22,593 nt of DNA from Vulcanimicrobiota bacterium (GTDB lineage: Bacteria > Vulcanimicrobiota > Vulcanimicrobiia > Vulcanimicrobiales > Vulcanimicrobiaceae). The stretch spans positions 1 through 22,593 of the forward strand of contig JAFARW010000022.1 of NCBI GenBank assembly GCA_019245275.1, in the 5' to 3' direction. This document shows positions 1 to 6,964 of this stretch, piece by piece. The position numbers and the translations under genes are program-made. Within the stretch, counting starts at the first letter, position 1; each line of letters starts with the position of its first letter. The notes under the pieces are model-generated. The model was not told the origin of the DNA and made no database searches. It was given only the letters and a program-made list of their open reading frames with translations.

Positions 1-435
1 ATTGTAGGTTTCGAATCCGTGGTAGCGCTCGAGACCGTAGTCGCCCTTGTAGCCCTTCATGTTGAGGATCGCGTCGATCCCCACGGTGTGCGCATCCGTG
101 CCGATGCATGCACCGGCGACCCGGACCTTACGACGGAGATTGCGCGCGATCAGGTCGTCGATTTCCTCCATCGAGAGAGCATGCGTCTTCGTCGATGGCG
201 CAGAGATGCTCGCTACATCGACGGCTTGCGCCGTTCGACCGTAGACGACGAAGAACGAATATCCGGCAGCGATTGAACGGCCGTCTGCAACCGCAACATC
301 GGAGAAACCCATCTTCGCGACGAGCCGGCGCGCAGCTTCATCCGCCGCTTCGCTCCATGGAATCGGAAGCGTGAACGAGAGTTGGACTGCGCCGTCGTCG
401 ATGGTATCGCCGTAAGGTTTGACCGGTTTGGTCAA
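1..435 (-). CDS. kamE: Lysine 5,6-aminomutase beta subunit (B12-binding), C-terminus cut by window edge
   Basis: This is the beta (cobalamin- and PLP-anchoring) subunit of D-lysine/L-beta-lysine 5,6-aminomutase, which moves the terminal amino group one carbon inward in lysine fermentation. Only the first 145 codons are in the window; the family is usually about 260 residues. Seen: an N-terminal alpha/beta domain (residues ~15-80), then the B12 motif GTDAHTVG with D114-x-H116-x-x-G119, the expected lower axial ligand His. Lys127 lies 11 residues after that His, the same spacing as the His133/Lys144 (PLP) pair I recall for the Clostridium sticklandii enzyme. I place the start at a TTG overlapping the kamD stop (TTGA, 435-432), because no ATG precedes the conserved domain; the first in-frame Met is residue 42. 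The two subunits are therefore probably translationally coupled. D-ornithine 4,5-aminomutase is the nearest alternative, but its B12 domain is fused to a different subunit arrangement. Confidence 0.9.
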   Translation of the reverse strand, partial: MTKPVKPYGDTIDDGAVQLSFTLPIPWSEAADEAARRLVAKMGFSDVAVADGRSIAAGYSFFVVYGRTAQAVDVASISAPSTKTHALSMEEIDDLIARNLRRKVRVAGACIGTDAHTVGIDAILNMKGYKGDYGLERYHGFETYN

Positions 436-2012
436 GATGTCGCTCGCGCCGGCGGGCGTGACGACGCGGCATCGACCGATGGGCTCAGCCTTGCTTCAAA
501 CGGATTCCAATAACACGGATCCTTAGCGAAGACGCCTTCGAAGCCGCGGCCGCCGTCAGGTGCACGCGAAACGTCCGCAAAAAACCCCTGCTCGATCGCA
601 TCGAACAGGCCACGATCGGCAACGCGGGAGAGCAATGCTTGCGCGCCGTGCAGGACATCGTTGGCGCGCGTTTCCATGATGCCGCCCGGCTTACACTCTA
701 AATCGTCGCCAAGGTGCCGCGCCGTTCCCATGATGTAGCGCGCGTTTTCAAGCGACAGCGCGCGATCCCCAAGAAACGGCGTATGCATCGCTTCCGTCAA
801 CATACCGCATAGATGGATCGTTTGGTGCGTCATCACGGACGTCAGGTTGAACATCGCGTCGATCAGGTGCCCCTTGAAGATGTTGCCGGTCATGTGTTTT
901 GTCGGCGGCATATATTTGAGGGGCGCGTTCGGAAAAATCTGACGCTCCAGCTGCGCTTGCGCGACTTCATACAAGAACCCATCTTCCACGTCCGGGTCGA
1001 TCTCGAATGCGTCGCCGAGCCCGATCTGCGCATCCGGCAGTCCGGCGCGATGCGCGAATTCCTCGTTGATGAACTGCGAGGCGAGCACCGCCGGCGCCTG
1101 TTCGACCGCATCCGCAGTCGTCAAGTAGTTATCTTCTCCAGTGTTGATGATGATGCCGGAAAATGCATTGAGCATTCGGCTGAAGTGCTGGTCGATGAAC
1201 GTGCGCTTTGGATTGATGTTGCGGAAGAGAATGCCGTACATCGAGTCGTTCAGCAGCATGTCGAGCCGTTCGAGCGCCGCCATGACGGCGATTTCCGGCA
1301 TACAGAGGCCGCTCGCGTAGTTCGTCAGCATCACGTAGCGTCCTAAGCGCTCCGATGTCTCGTCGAGCGCTTGTCGCATTACGCGAAAGTTTTCTTGCGT
1401 CGCGTAGGTCCCGCCGAAACCTTCGGTCGTGATGCCGTACGGGACGTAGTCGAGCAACGATTGCCCGGTCGAACGAATGACGGCGATGATTTGGGCACCG
1501 CCGTCAGCCGCGGCAACCGCGGCGGTCTCATCTTCGTAGATGTTGCCGCTGGCGACGATAACGTATAACAGCGGAGGCGGGCTCTGCGGCAACCGTGAGA
1601 GCATCTTCGCGCGGTCGTCGCGCACTCTTGAGATTCGATCTAAGGCCTGCGCCGCGAATTTCTTGCCGAGTGCGTGCGTTGCTTCGGCCGGCACGTCCTC
1701 AAAGGCGTGCGGTGCGATTCGTCCCGACGCAAGCTCTTCCGCTAATGCTTGTGGCTCGAGTCCCGTTTCGGCAAGCGCCGCGCAGAAGAGCGTTGCGGCG
1801 CCGCGTGCCCGCTGCTCGGATGATAAAGCGTCAACGATTAGATTGACGAGCGGAACATCGCCCAGCACGCCCTCGATACCGAAGAGGCGCAGAACCGCGC
1901 GCTCGACGGAAACGGTCGAGTGCGCCGCAATGAATTGCTCGACTGGCGCAACGATGCGCCGCGCAAGTTCGCGGCACCGATCGACCGCTTTTTCGTCAAC
2001 CTGGATGTGCAT
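432..2012 (-). CDS. kamD: Lysine 5,6-aminomutase alpha subunit
   Basis: This is the TIM-barrel subunit of lysine 5,6-aminomutase. It supplies most of the PLP and substrate contacts, while KamE supplies adenosylcobalamin; the product from beta-lysine is 3,5-diaminohexanoate. The 526-residue length matches the ~515-520 residue family. Recognisable stretches include PPLLYVIVASGNIYEDETAA (residues ~146-165), the barrel segment with SMYGILFRNINPKRTF, and the C-terminal part with KYMPPTKHMTGNIFKGH and TSVMTHQTIHLCGMLTEAMH. It starts with ATG 28 bases after the rfbD stop. A GAAGGG sequence 8 bases upstream (2026-2021) is a good Shine-Dalgarno and lies inside a repeat-like element. It is followed directly by kamE with a 4-base overlap. 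No kamA (2,3-aminomutase), kdd, kce or kal gene is visible here, so the rest of a fermentation pathway, if present, lies elsewhere. Confidence 0.93.
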   Translation of the reverse strand: MHIQVDEKAVDRCRELARRIVAPVEQFIAAHSTVSVERAVLRLFGIEGVLGDVPLVNLIVDALSSEQRARGAATLFCAALAETGLEPQALAEELASGRIAPHAFEDVPAEATHALGKKFAAQALDRISRVRDDRAKMLSRLPQSPPPLLYVIVASGNIYEDETAAVAAADGGAQIIAVIRSTGQSLLDYVPYGITTEGFGGTYATQENFRVMRQALDETSERLGRYVMLTNYASGLCMPEIAVMAALERLDMLLNDSMYGILFRNINPKRTFIDQHFSRMLNAFSGIIINTGEDNYLTTADAVEQAPAVLASQFINEEFAHRAGLPDAQIGLGDAFEIDPDVEDGFLYEVAQAQLERQIFPNAPLKYMPPTKHMTGNIFKGHLIDAMFNLTSVMTHQTIHLCGMLTEAMHTPFLGDRALSLENARYIMGTARHLGDDLECKPGGIMETRANDVLHGAQALLSRVADRGLFDAIEQGFFADVSRAPDGGRGFEGVFAKDPCYWNPFEARLSPSVDAASSRPPARATS

Positions 2013-2020
2013 CTCGGTTG

Positions 2021-2045
2021 CCCTTCGACAAGCTCCGGGTCACAC
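2021..2045. repeat. Dispersed-type short repeat on the rfbD/kamD junction, carrying the kamD Shine-Dalgarno
   Basis: The plus strand reads CCCTTCGACAAGCTCCGGG followed by TCACAC. From memory, CCCTTCGACAAGCTCAGGG (read in protein frames as xPELVEG) is a short imperfect palindrome found in many copies in several unrelated bacterial phyla, and this copy differs from it by one base. It covers the rfbD stop codon (2042-2040) and the rfbD/kamD spacer. Its CCCTTC end, read on the minus strand as GAAGGG, sits 8 bases before the kamD ATG. I see no second copy in this window, so calling it a repeat rests on recall, not on copy number here. Confidence 0.5.
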
Positions 2046-2930
2046 TTTTTGGACTCCTGTTGCGCGTTCCGCAATGTAACGCGCAACGGCCGAACGCCAG
2101 TTAGGCGGCTGCGGTAGGCCGGTCTTTTGCAATCGTTCGTTTGCAAGGGATGAGTTTGGGGGACGGCGCACGTCCGCAGCCCATTGCGCGGTCGATATCG
2201 GCGTCACTTCTGCGCGCAATCCGGCCTGCGTTAATGCTTCAAGCGCAAACTCGTACCACGTGCACGATCCTTGATTGACGACGTGATAGAGACCGAAATC
2301 GGCGTCGTCGACAACGCGGCGAACCGCTGCGGCGACGTCCCGCGTATACGATGGCGAAAACGTCATATCGTTGACCACCGTTGACCGCTCGCCGGCAGCG
2401 GCGCTCTGAAGAATGCGATCGATGAACGTGTAGCCTTTCGAGGTGCTGCCGATGCGTCCAAAGAGCCCGCTCGTCCGGAAGATGAAATGACGCGGCGTCG
2501 CCACTTTGACGAGCAGCTCGCCGCCCAATTTTGAAAGGCCGTACGAGTTGATGGGACGCGGCTTGTCGTCTTCGACATACGGCGCATCTTTTTCACCATC
2601 GAAGACGTAGTCGGTGCTAAACGTTGCGAAGCTACACTCTCGCTGAGCGCATGCGCGCGCCAGAGCGCCGACCGCGACCGTGTTGATCTCGAGCGCGCGC
2701 ACCGGCTCGTGCTCGCAAACTTGCACGTTGTGGAATGCCGCCGTGTTAATCACCAAATCCGGGCGATGGGTATCGAGGGCTTCGGCGACGGAGCGTGGAT
2801 TTTCGATCGCGATTTCTGAATGCCGCAGACCGACGGGATTCAAGTCCGCGAATGCGTCCATCAGATCGGTCCCGAGCTGACCGCTCGCGCCGACGATCAT
2901 CGGATGAGAAAACCGCGCGGTGGAAGCCAT
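2040..2930 (-). CDS. rfbD: dTDP-4-dehydrorhamnose reductase
   Basis: This short-chain dehydrogenase (extended SDR) performs the last, NAD(P)H-dependent step of dTDP-L-rhamnose synthesis. The 296 residues match the family. Seen: Rossmann motif GASGQLG (residues 14-20), FSTDYVFDG (104-112) with the catalytic Thr/Asp region, and the Tyr-x-x-x-Lys pair Y130/K134 in NSYGLSKLGGE. C-terminal sugar-binding features include RTSGLFGR, MTFSPSYTRDVA and RRPPNSSLANERL, typical of RfbD. rfbA, rfbB and rfbC are not in the window. It probably leads a transcript into kamD and kamE (27-base spacer). The ATG at 2930 is the first available, with no clear Shine-Dalgarno; Met11 (2900) is an alternative that would start just before the nucleotide-binding motif. 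Confidence 0.9.
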   Translation of the reverse strand: MASTARFSHPMIVGASGQLGTDLMDAFADLNPVGLRHSEIAIENPRSVAEALDTHRPDLVINTAAFHNVQVCEHEPVRALEINTVAVGALARACAQRECSFATFSTDYVFDGEKDAPYVEDDKPRPINSYGLSKLGGELLVKVATPRHFIFRTSGLFGRIGSTSKGYTFIDRILQSAAAGERSTVVNDMTFSPSYTRDVAAAVRRVVDDADFGLYHVVNQGSCTWYEFALEALTQAGLRAEVTPISTAQWAADVRRPPNSSLANERLQKTGLPQPPNWRSAVARYIAERATGVQKV

Positions 2931-3007
2931 AATTGGCTATTTGGGGAGGCGCTGCAACTTTCCAGCCCCGCCACGGTAGCAACGCTCGAAAGACGAATGC
3001 TGGGAGG
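2931..3007. promoter_or_regulatory. Divergent intergenic region between rfbD and the ECF sigma gene
   Basis: These 77 bases separate two divergent genes and must hold promoters for both. I do not see convincing -35/-10 hexamers. A GCAACTTT (2952-2959) facing the sigma gene loosely recalls the AAC-centred -35 of ECF-type promoters, which would suit autoregulation, but no matching -10 is clear. Treat any promoter call here as unproven. Confidence 0.3.
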
Positions 3008-3637
3008 ATGGCGATCGAACGGCAGAGCGACGAGGCTCTGGTGCGCCTTGTCCGCAGCGGCGATCGCGAGAAGTTCGCCCTGCTCGTCGATCGGTACAAA
3101 CGTGGAATTACAAGTTTTATCAGTGCCGCCGTCCGCGGCTCGGCCGAAAGCGCCGATTTGGCGCAGGAGACGTTCCTGCGCGCTTACGCCCATCTCGGCA
3201 CGTTCAATCCGGCGCTCGGTAAGTTCTCGACCTGGCTTTACCACATCGCGCGCAACGTCGTCCGCACGCACCTCGCACGCGCTCAGCGACGCCCGCAGAC
3301 ACAGGAACTGCCCACCGAACAGACGCTCGAGAACGTCCTGCCGGACCGCTCACCACACGCCGACCCGGCGACCGGACTTCTGCGGTCCGAAGCCGAGCGC
3401 GAACTGCGCGCCGCAATGGCCGAACTTCCGGAGCGCACACGCACCGTGCTAACGCTCCGCTACTACAACAACATGGAGTATCAAACGATCGCGACGACGA
3501 TGGGTCTCTCGCTCGGCAATGTCAAGACGCTGATCCATCGCGGCAAGATTGCGCTCGCACAGAAGGTTCGCGCGCGAGAAGCGCGCCATGTGACGCCGGT
3601 CAAGGGAGGCAAAGAGAATGCGCTGCTCACATTGTAG
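3008..3637 (+). CDS. ECF-type RNA polymerase sigma-70 family factor
   Basis: This is an alternative sigma factor that directs RNA polymerase to a stress or envelope regulon. The chosen frame gives 209 residues. Region 2 spans residues ~8-95, with DLAQETFLRAYAHLGTF (50-66) and FSTWLYHIARNVVRTHL (73-89), the region that melts and contacts the -10. A linker rich in Pro/Thr/Glu follows, then region 4 (128-185) with ELPERTRTVLTLRYYNNMEY and the helix-turn-helix TTMGLSLGNVKTLIHRGK that reads the -35. The ATG at 3008 directly abuts a GGGAGG (no spacer), which is odd. An in-frame TTG at 2933 would add 25 poorly conserved residues, and a GTG at 3041 has a better-spaced GAGG but removes conserved region-1.2/2 residues. 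The 3' end overlaps the anti-sigma gene by 20 bases, the classic sigma/anti-sigma coupling. Confidence 0.92.
   Translation: MAIERQSDEALVRLVRSGDREKFALLVDRYKRGITSFISAAVRGSAESADLAQETFLRAYAHLGTFNPALGKFSTWLYHIARNVVRTHLARAQRRPQTQELPTEQTLENVLPDRSPHADPATGLLRSEAERELRAAMAELPERTRTVLTLRYYNNMEYQTIATTMGLSLGNVKTLIHRGKIALAQKVRAREARHVTPVKGGKENALLTL
3604..3609 (+). promoter_or_regulatory. Shine-Dalgarno of the anti-sigma gene inside the sigma coding region
   Basis: GGGAGG lies 8 bases before the ATG at 3618, inside the last codons of the sigma factor. It fixes the anti-sigma start and implies that both proteins are made from one transcript. Confidence 0.8.
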
Positions 3638-4172
3638 GCCGTTACTCGGTGCCTACGTTGACCATGCGCTCACACACCGGGCGCGCTACCATGTCGTGCA
3701 TCACCTCCGCAACTGCGCGTTCTGCCGGAGCTGGCTCGAGGAAGTGCGCGCCATCGACGGATTGCTCGCGACACCGCCGGCCGTCGAGCCCAAAGCGAAT
3801 TTCACGCATGCGGTCATGGCAGAAGTCCGGTCGATGCCGATTCCCTATGTGCATCGCACGAATCCGTGGCTGCTTCTTTGCGCCTACATGGCCGTCGCTT
3901 GGATCATCATGGGCGCATGGCTAAAGATCAGCGGCCTCAGCCTCGCCGGCGCGTTCACGATGGCCGCAAGCGGCGCCAACCACCTGTCCCTCGGCTTGCG
4001 AACGCTCGCCGAAGCAGCGCAACATGCATTCGGCAGCACGACGCCGGCGGTCGCCGCGGCAGTCGCCGGAGTGCTCTTGCTTGATGCGCTGCTCGGCGCA
4101 GCATTCTTTGCCTTCTACACGATTGTGCGGCCGCGACTTGCCGCCGAGCTCGCTTACGCACGAAAGGTTTGA
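3618..4172 (+). CDS. Membrane-anchored zinc-finger anti-sigma factor
   Basis: The predicted partner holds the upstream ECF sigma factor inactive at the inner membrane. The 184-residue protein has an N-terminal zinc-binding anti-sigma domain: C3-x2-C6, then H29-x3-C33-x2-C36 in HHLRNCAFC, the ZAS/zf-HC2 signature. A cytoplasmic linker (~50-80) precedes a membrane helix at ~84-104 (WLLLCAYMAVAWIIMGAWL) and a second hydrophobic helix at ~143-170, so both ends would face the cytoplasm. Its gene overlaps the sigma gene by 20 bases and has a clear Shine-Dalgarno. The region between the helices is only ~38 residues, so the periplasmic sensor is small. The signal is not readable from the sequence; the ZAS type is often redox-, regulated-proteolysis- or partner-dependent. 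Confidence 0.85.
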   Translation: MRCSHCRPLLGAYVDHALTHRARYHVVHHLRNCAFCRSWLEEVRAIDGLLATPPAVEPKANFTHAVMAEVRSMPIPYVHRTNPWLLLCAYMAVAWIIMGAWLKISGLSLAGAFTMAASGANHLSLGLRTLAEAAQHAFGSTTPAVAAAVAGVLLLDALLGAAFFAFYTIVRPRLAAELAYARKV

Positions 4173-4176
4173 CGAC

Positions 4177-5019
4177 ATGATACGCGCTGCACTGATTGCT
4201 CTCGGGTTACTACTCGGCTGCATCGTTTTTTCGGCGGCTCCAGCAGCGGCAGGAACGGTTTCAATCGATCACGGCGGCACCTATTGGGGTGAGAATGTGA
4301 CGGTCGATCGCGATCAAGTGATCGACGGTGATCTCACCGTCGTGGGCGGCGACGCTTTGATCGAAGGCACGGTAGACGGCGACGTCAACGACTACGGCGG
4401 ACATATCGAGATGCTGCCCGGCGCAACGGTAACCGGAGAGCACAACGAATTCGGCGGACCGTACGTTGGTGCGCTCGCGCCGTGGGCGGCAGCCGGCACA
4501 ACTTCGATCATGCATGAGGATGTTCGTCTGCTGCGCTCGCTTGCATATGGCGCAATCATCTTGCTCGTCTTCCTCATCTTTCCGGTTCGCGTGAAGGTCG
4601 CACTCGATCGCCTCGAACGGCATCCGGGTCTCTCGGCCGGCGTCGGCACGGCTGCGCTGCTCGCGGTCATTCCCGTCGGCGTGTTGCTCTTGGTGAGCAT
4701 CGTCGGCATCCCACTGATTCCACTAGAGATCGCGGCGGTGTTCGCTGGCATCTTCATCGGGCAAGCGGCGCTCGGCATGCTGGTCGGCCGTCGTCTTTTC
4801 GAACTCGTGCGTCCGCACACGACTCCCTCGCCGCTAGCCGCGCTTGTGCTCGGCCTCATCGTCATCGGTGCGGCGCAGGTCGTGCCGTTCGTCGGTTGGT
4901 TCATCACGATGCTCGTCGTGCTCGTCGGACTGGGAGCCGGAATACTCGCCTTCATCCGTGAGAGCGGTTTCGGTGCCACGCGAGCGCCGATCAGCGGACC
5001 CCCGATGAACCCCGCCTAG
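4177..5019 (+). CDS. Exported membrane protein with bactofilin-like repeats (sigma-module effector)
   Basis: I do not recognise a named gene. The 280 residues divide into a signal peptide (1-25, ending AAPAAA/GT), a short beta-repeat segment (~36-92) with ENVTVDRDQVIDGDLTVVGG, ALIEGTVDGDVNDYGG and PGATVTG, whose regular six-residue turns resemble the bactofilin (polymer-forming cytoskeletal) fold, and a C-terminal half of about five hydrophobic helices (~122-136, 157-177, 183-205, 219-239, 240-262). The beta part would lie outside the cytoplasm, unlike ordinary bactofilins. The ATG at 4177 is preceded by GAAAGG (4162-4167). A longer frame open from 4024 overlaps the anti-sigma gene and lacks the signal peptide at its N-terminus, so I reject it. 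The gene follows the anti-sigma stop by 4 bases, so it is probably in the same operon and either a regulon member or a sensing partner. Confidence 0.75.
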   Translation: MIRAALIALGLLLGCIVFSAAPAAAGTVSIDHGGTYWGENVTVDRDQVIDGDLTVVGGDALIEGTVDGDVNDYGGHIEMLPGATVTGEHNEFGGPYVGALAPWAAAGTTSIMHEDVRLLRSLAYGAIILLVFLIFPVRVKVALDRLERHPGLSAGVGTAALLAVIPVGVLLLVSIVGIPLIPLEIAAVFAGIFIGQAALGMLVGRRLFELVRPHTTPSPLAALVLGLIVIGAAQVVPFVGWFITMLVVLVGLGAGILAFIRESGFGATRAPISGPPMNPA

Positions 5020-5196
5020 GGACCTCTGATTTAAGTCTCCGCGGGTTTAGCCTCGCGATGATTTTGGTCGAGTTCAAGGCGCGAGGACGGACGCAATGCA
5101 GCGCATTGTGGCCGCCGCAGGAACGCAGAAATCGGCCAAAAGCGCCCGAGGATGAACCGCGTGGGATTTAATCGGAGGTTCCCCAAATACCGCCGG
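5020..5196. other. Intergenic region between the sigma module and the aminotransferase
   Basis: About 177 bases with no protein-coding content that I can support, apart from a possible N-terminal extension of the next gene from 5152. It contains a CCTCGCG (5051-5057) / CGCGAGG (5080-5086) inverted repeat with a 22-base loop and no T-run, so a poor terminator candidate, and a tight palindrome at 5094-5108. A promoter for the aminotransferase is expected here, but I see no clean boxes. Confidence 0.4.
5094..5108. promoter_or_regulatory. Perfect short inverted repeat, possible operator
   Basis: CAATGC-AGC-GCATTG is a perfect 6-base inverted repeat around a 3-base centre, about 90-100 bases before the preferred aminotransferase start. 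The size suits a dimeric repressor site or a small hairpin. No T-run follows, which argues against a terminator. No nearby local regulator gene was found to pair with it. Confidence 0.3.
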
Positions 5197-6423
5197 ATGG
5201 CGACGATCCCGCGCGCCGTCCGTTTTGCGATGCGCACCTCGCGGCTCCACGCTTCGACGATCCGTGAGATGCTCAAGGTCACGCAACAGCCGGACGTCAT
5301 TTCTTTCGGCGGTGGCCTGCCCGCGCCCGAACTTTTTCCCGCTGAGGCAATCGGCGAGGTCACGCGCGAGGTCATGGCCGGGGTCGGTCCCGCCGCGTTG
5401 CAGTACAGCGTGACCGAAGGCATTCCCGAGATGCGAGGTTGGGTGGCGCAGCGTATTTCGAAACGCTTCGGCATCGATATCGAGCCGGAAGAGGTGCTGA
5501 TTACCAACGGCTCACAGCAGGGCCTCGACATCCTCGGCAAGATCTTCATCGATCCCGGAGACCACGTCGTCCTCGAGAATCCGTCGTATCACGGCGCGAT
5601 ACAGGCGTTCGATTCCTACCAGGCGCGCTACCTCACGGTTGATACGGACGAAGACGGCATGGTTCCGGAATCGCTCGAGCAGGTGCTCGCCCACGCCGAC
5701 GCGCTGCCGAAGTTCGTCTATCTCGTTCCGAATTTTCAAAACCCAACCGGACGTACTCTCGCGCACGCGCGTCGTGAGCGCATCGTCCGGATCTGCGAAC
5801 ATTTCGGCGTCCCGCTGATCGAGGATGACCCCTACGGTGAGCTGCAGTTTGAAGGAAAGCCGGCGCCTTCGCTGATCGCGCATGACTCCGATGCACCGAT
5901 CATCTACAGCGGAACCGGATCGAAGATCGTTGCTCCCGGCATGCGCGTCGCCTGGCTCGTGATGCGCGATCAAGAGGTCATGGAACGCCTCGTCCTCTCG
6001 AAGCAAGCCGTCGATCTACACACGGGAACATTTGCGCAGTATGTTTTTGCCGCGTTCGTCACCGGCGGCACCGCACTCGACGACCATATCGCGACAATCC
6101 GCCGCGTCTACGGCGATCGACGCGCGCATATGCACGACTGTCTGCGCGAATACATGCCGGCGGACGTCCACTTCAATCGCCCGAACGGCGGGATGTTCCT
6201 TTGGGCAACCGTTGAACGCCCCGGCTTCGATACCGAGGAGTTGCTCAAGGTTGCAGCGCGCGAGAAGGTGATGTTCGTGCCGGGCGTCAGCTTCTATCCG
6301 CATCGAGACGTGCATAACGGCATGCGCTTGAACTTCTCGAACGCCGGGGAAGATGATATCCGCCACGGCATCGAACGGCTCGCGCACGCCGTTCGCGAAC
6401 TAACGGGGCCCCGCCCGCGATAG
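5197..6423 (+). CDS. lysN: LysN-like 2-aminoadipate / aromatic-type PLP aminotransferase
   Basis: This fold-type I aminotransferase closely follows Thermus LysN (2-aminoadipate transaminase) as I remember it: ASTIREMLKVTQ (residues 19-30), SFGGGLPAPELFP (36-48), ALQYSVTEG (67-75), GSQQGLDILGKIF, NPSYHGAIQAF (128-138) and LVPNFQNPTGR (176-186). PLP-site residues seen are N182 in NPTG, D211 in EDDPYGEL, K243 in GTGSKIVAPGMR as the Schiff-base lysine, and R250 nearby. The 408-residue length fits. The ATG at 5197 aligns with the LysN N-terminus; an in-frame ATG at 5152 would add 15 residues. A GGAGG lies 18 bases before 5197, too far to be ideal, so the start is uncertain. It is a stand-alone enzyme with no GntR/MocR HTH. 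Substrate could be 2-oxoadipate, branched-chain or aromatic oxo-acids; lysine metabolism is only suggestive here because kamDE is nearby. Confidence 0.82.
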   Translation: MATIPRAVRFAMRTSRLHASTIREMLKVTQQPDVISFGGGLPAPELFPAEAIGEVTREVMAGVGPAALQYSVTEGIPEMRGWVAQRISKRFGIDIEPEEVLITNGSQQGLDILGKIFIDPGDHVVLENPSYHGAIQAFDSYQARYLTVDTDEDGMVPESLEQVLAHADALPKFVYLVPNFQNPTGRTLAHARRERIVRICEHFGVPLIEDDPYGELQFEGKPAPSLIAHDSDAPIIYSGTGSKIVAPGMRVAWLVMRDQEVMERLVLSKQAVDLHTGTFAQYVFAAFVTGGTALDDHIATIRRVYGDRRAHMHDCLREYMPADVHFNRPNGGMFLWATVERPGFDTEELLKVAAREKVMFVPGVSFYPHRDVHNGMRLNFSNAGEDDIRHGIERLAHAVRELTGPRPR

Positions 6424-6453
6424 TTCAACGCTAACAACAGGGAGTTACTCTAC

Positions 6454-6957
6454 ATGGCTGATCAGCATTTGGTGACCGGAATTTCGCAGGAGACAACACC
6501 GAGCAAAATCGAGGATGCACTCTGCGCACGCCCACCGGTCGATTGCAGCCGCGTCCACGTGATCACCGGGGAGCCGGCCACGGAAGAGCACGACACTTCG
6601 ATCCTGCAATTTCTGCATGCAAGCGAGTTTGCGCAGACTTCCGACGTTTCGCACGATGTGATTCGCGGCGATACCGCGATCATGACGGAGGCCGGCGGCG
6701 TCAACGTTCCCGGCATCAGCGCCGACAGCCGTTACGTCGGCTACTTCGCGCAGCCGCATATCATCGACCATCTTGCGGATTGGCCGATCCCTGAAGATCA
6801 GATCCAAAATTACAACGATGCGATCGACGCCGGCCGGGCCGTCGTCACCTACAAAGCCGAGCCTTCGGAGGCAGCGCAAGTCGAACAAGCGTTCAAAGAC
6901 GCCGGCCTGAAAAACGTGAAGACGTTCACGGGAGACGCGCAAGAAACAAAGAGTTAG
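6454..6957 (+). CDS. Small uncharacterised soluble protein with stress-protein-like C-terminus
   Basis: I do not recognise this 167-residue acidic, soluble protein; it has no signal peptide or membrane helix. The C-terminal part, IPEDQIQNYNDAIDAGRAVV (112-131) followed by TYKAEPSEAAQVEQAFKDAG, resembles the ending of YflT/general-stress-protein domains (a glutamate/aspartate-rich Pxx-xx-Y-xx-I-xxG block, a beta strand, then a helix ending in a glycine before the last strand). That suggests a small ferredoxin-like alpha/beta fold that might sense or buffer stress. The start is supported by GGGAG (6440-6444), nine bases before the ATG. It stands 30 bases after the aminotransferase and may share its transcript. 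It ends 7 bases from the convergent NHL/SGNH gene, leaving no room for a terminator. Confidence 0.6.
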   Translation: MADQHLVTGISQETTPSKIEDALCARPPVDCSRVHVITGEPATEEHDTSILQFLHASEFAQTSDVSHDVIRGDTAIMTEAGGVNVPGISADSRYVGYFAQPHIIDHLADWPIPEDQIQNYNDAIDAGRAVVTYKAEPSEAAQVEQAFKDAGLKNVKTFTGDAQETKS

Positions 6958-6964
6958 ACCAACC

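Noticed and set aside
813..1346. 177-residue plus-strand open frame opposite kamD
   Set aside because: Antisense to a confidently identified gene, Arg/His-rich with no domain or start signal. High-GC genes leave long open antisense frames.
1540..2079. 179-residue plus-strand open frame opposite the kamD N-terminus
   Set aside because: Shadow of kamD, dominated by Ser/Arg/Ala, no ribosome site.
5051..5086. Rho-independent terminator after the bactofilin-like gene
   Set aside because: The 7-base arms flank a 22-base loop and no T-run follows, so it is not a convincing terminator.
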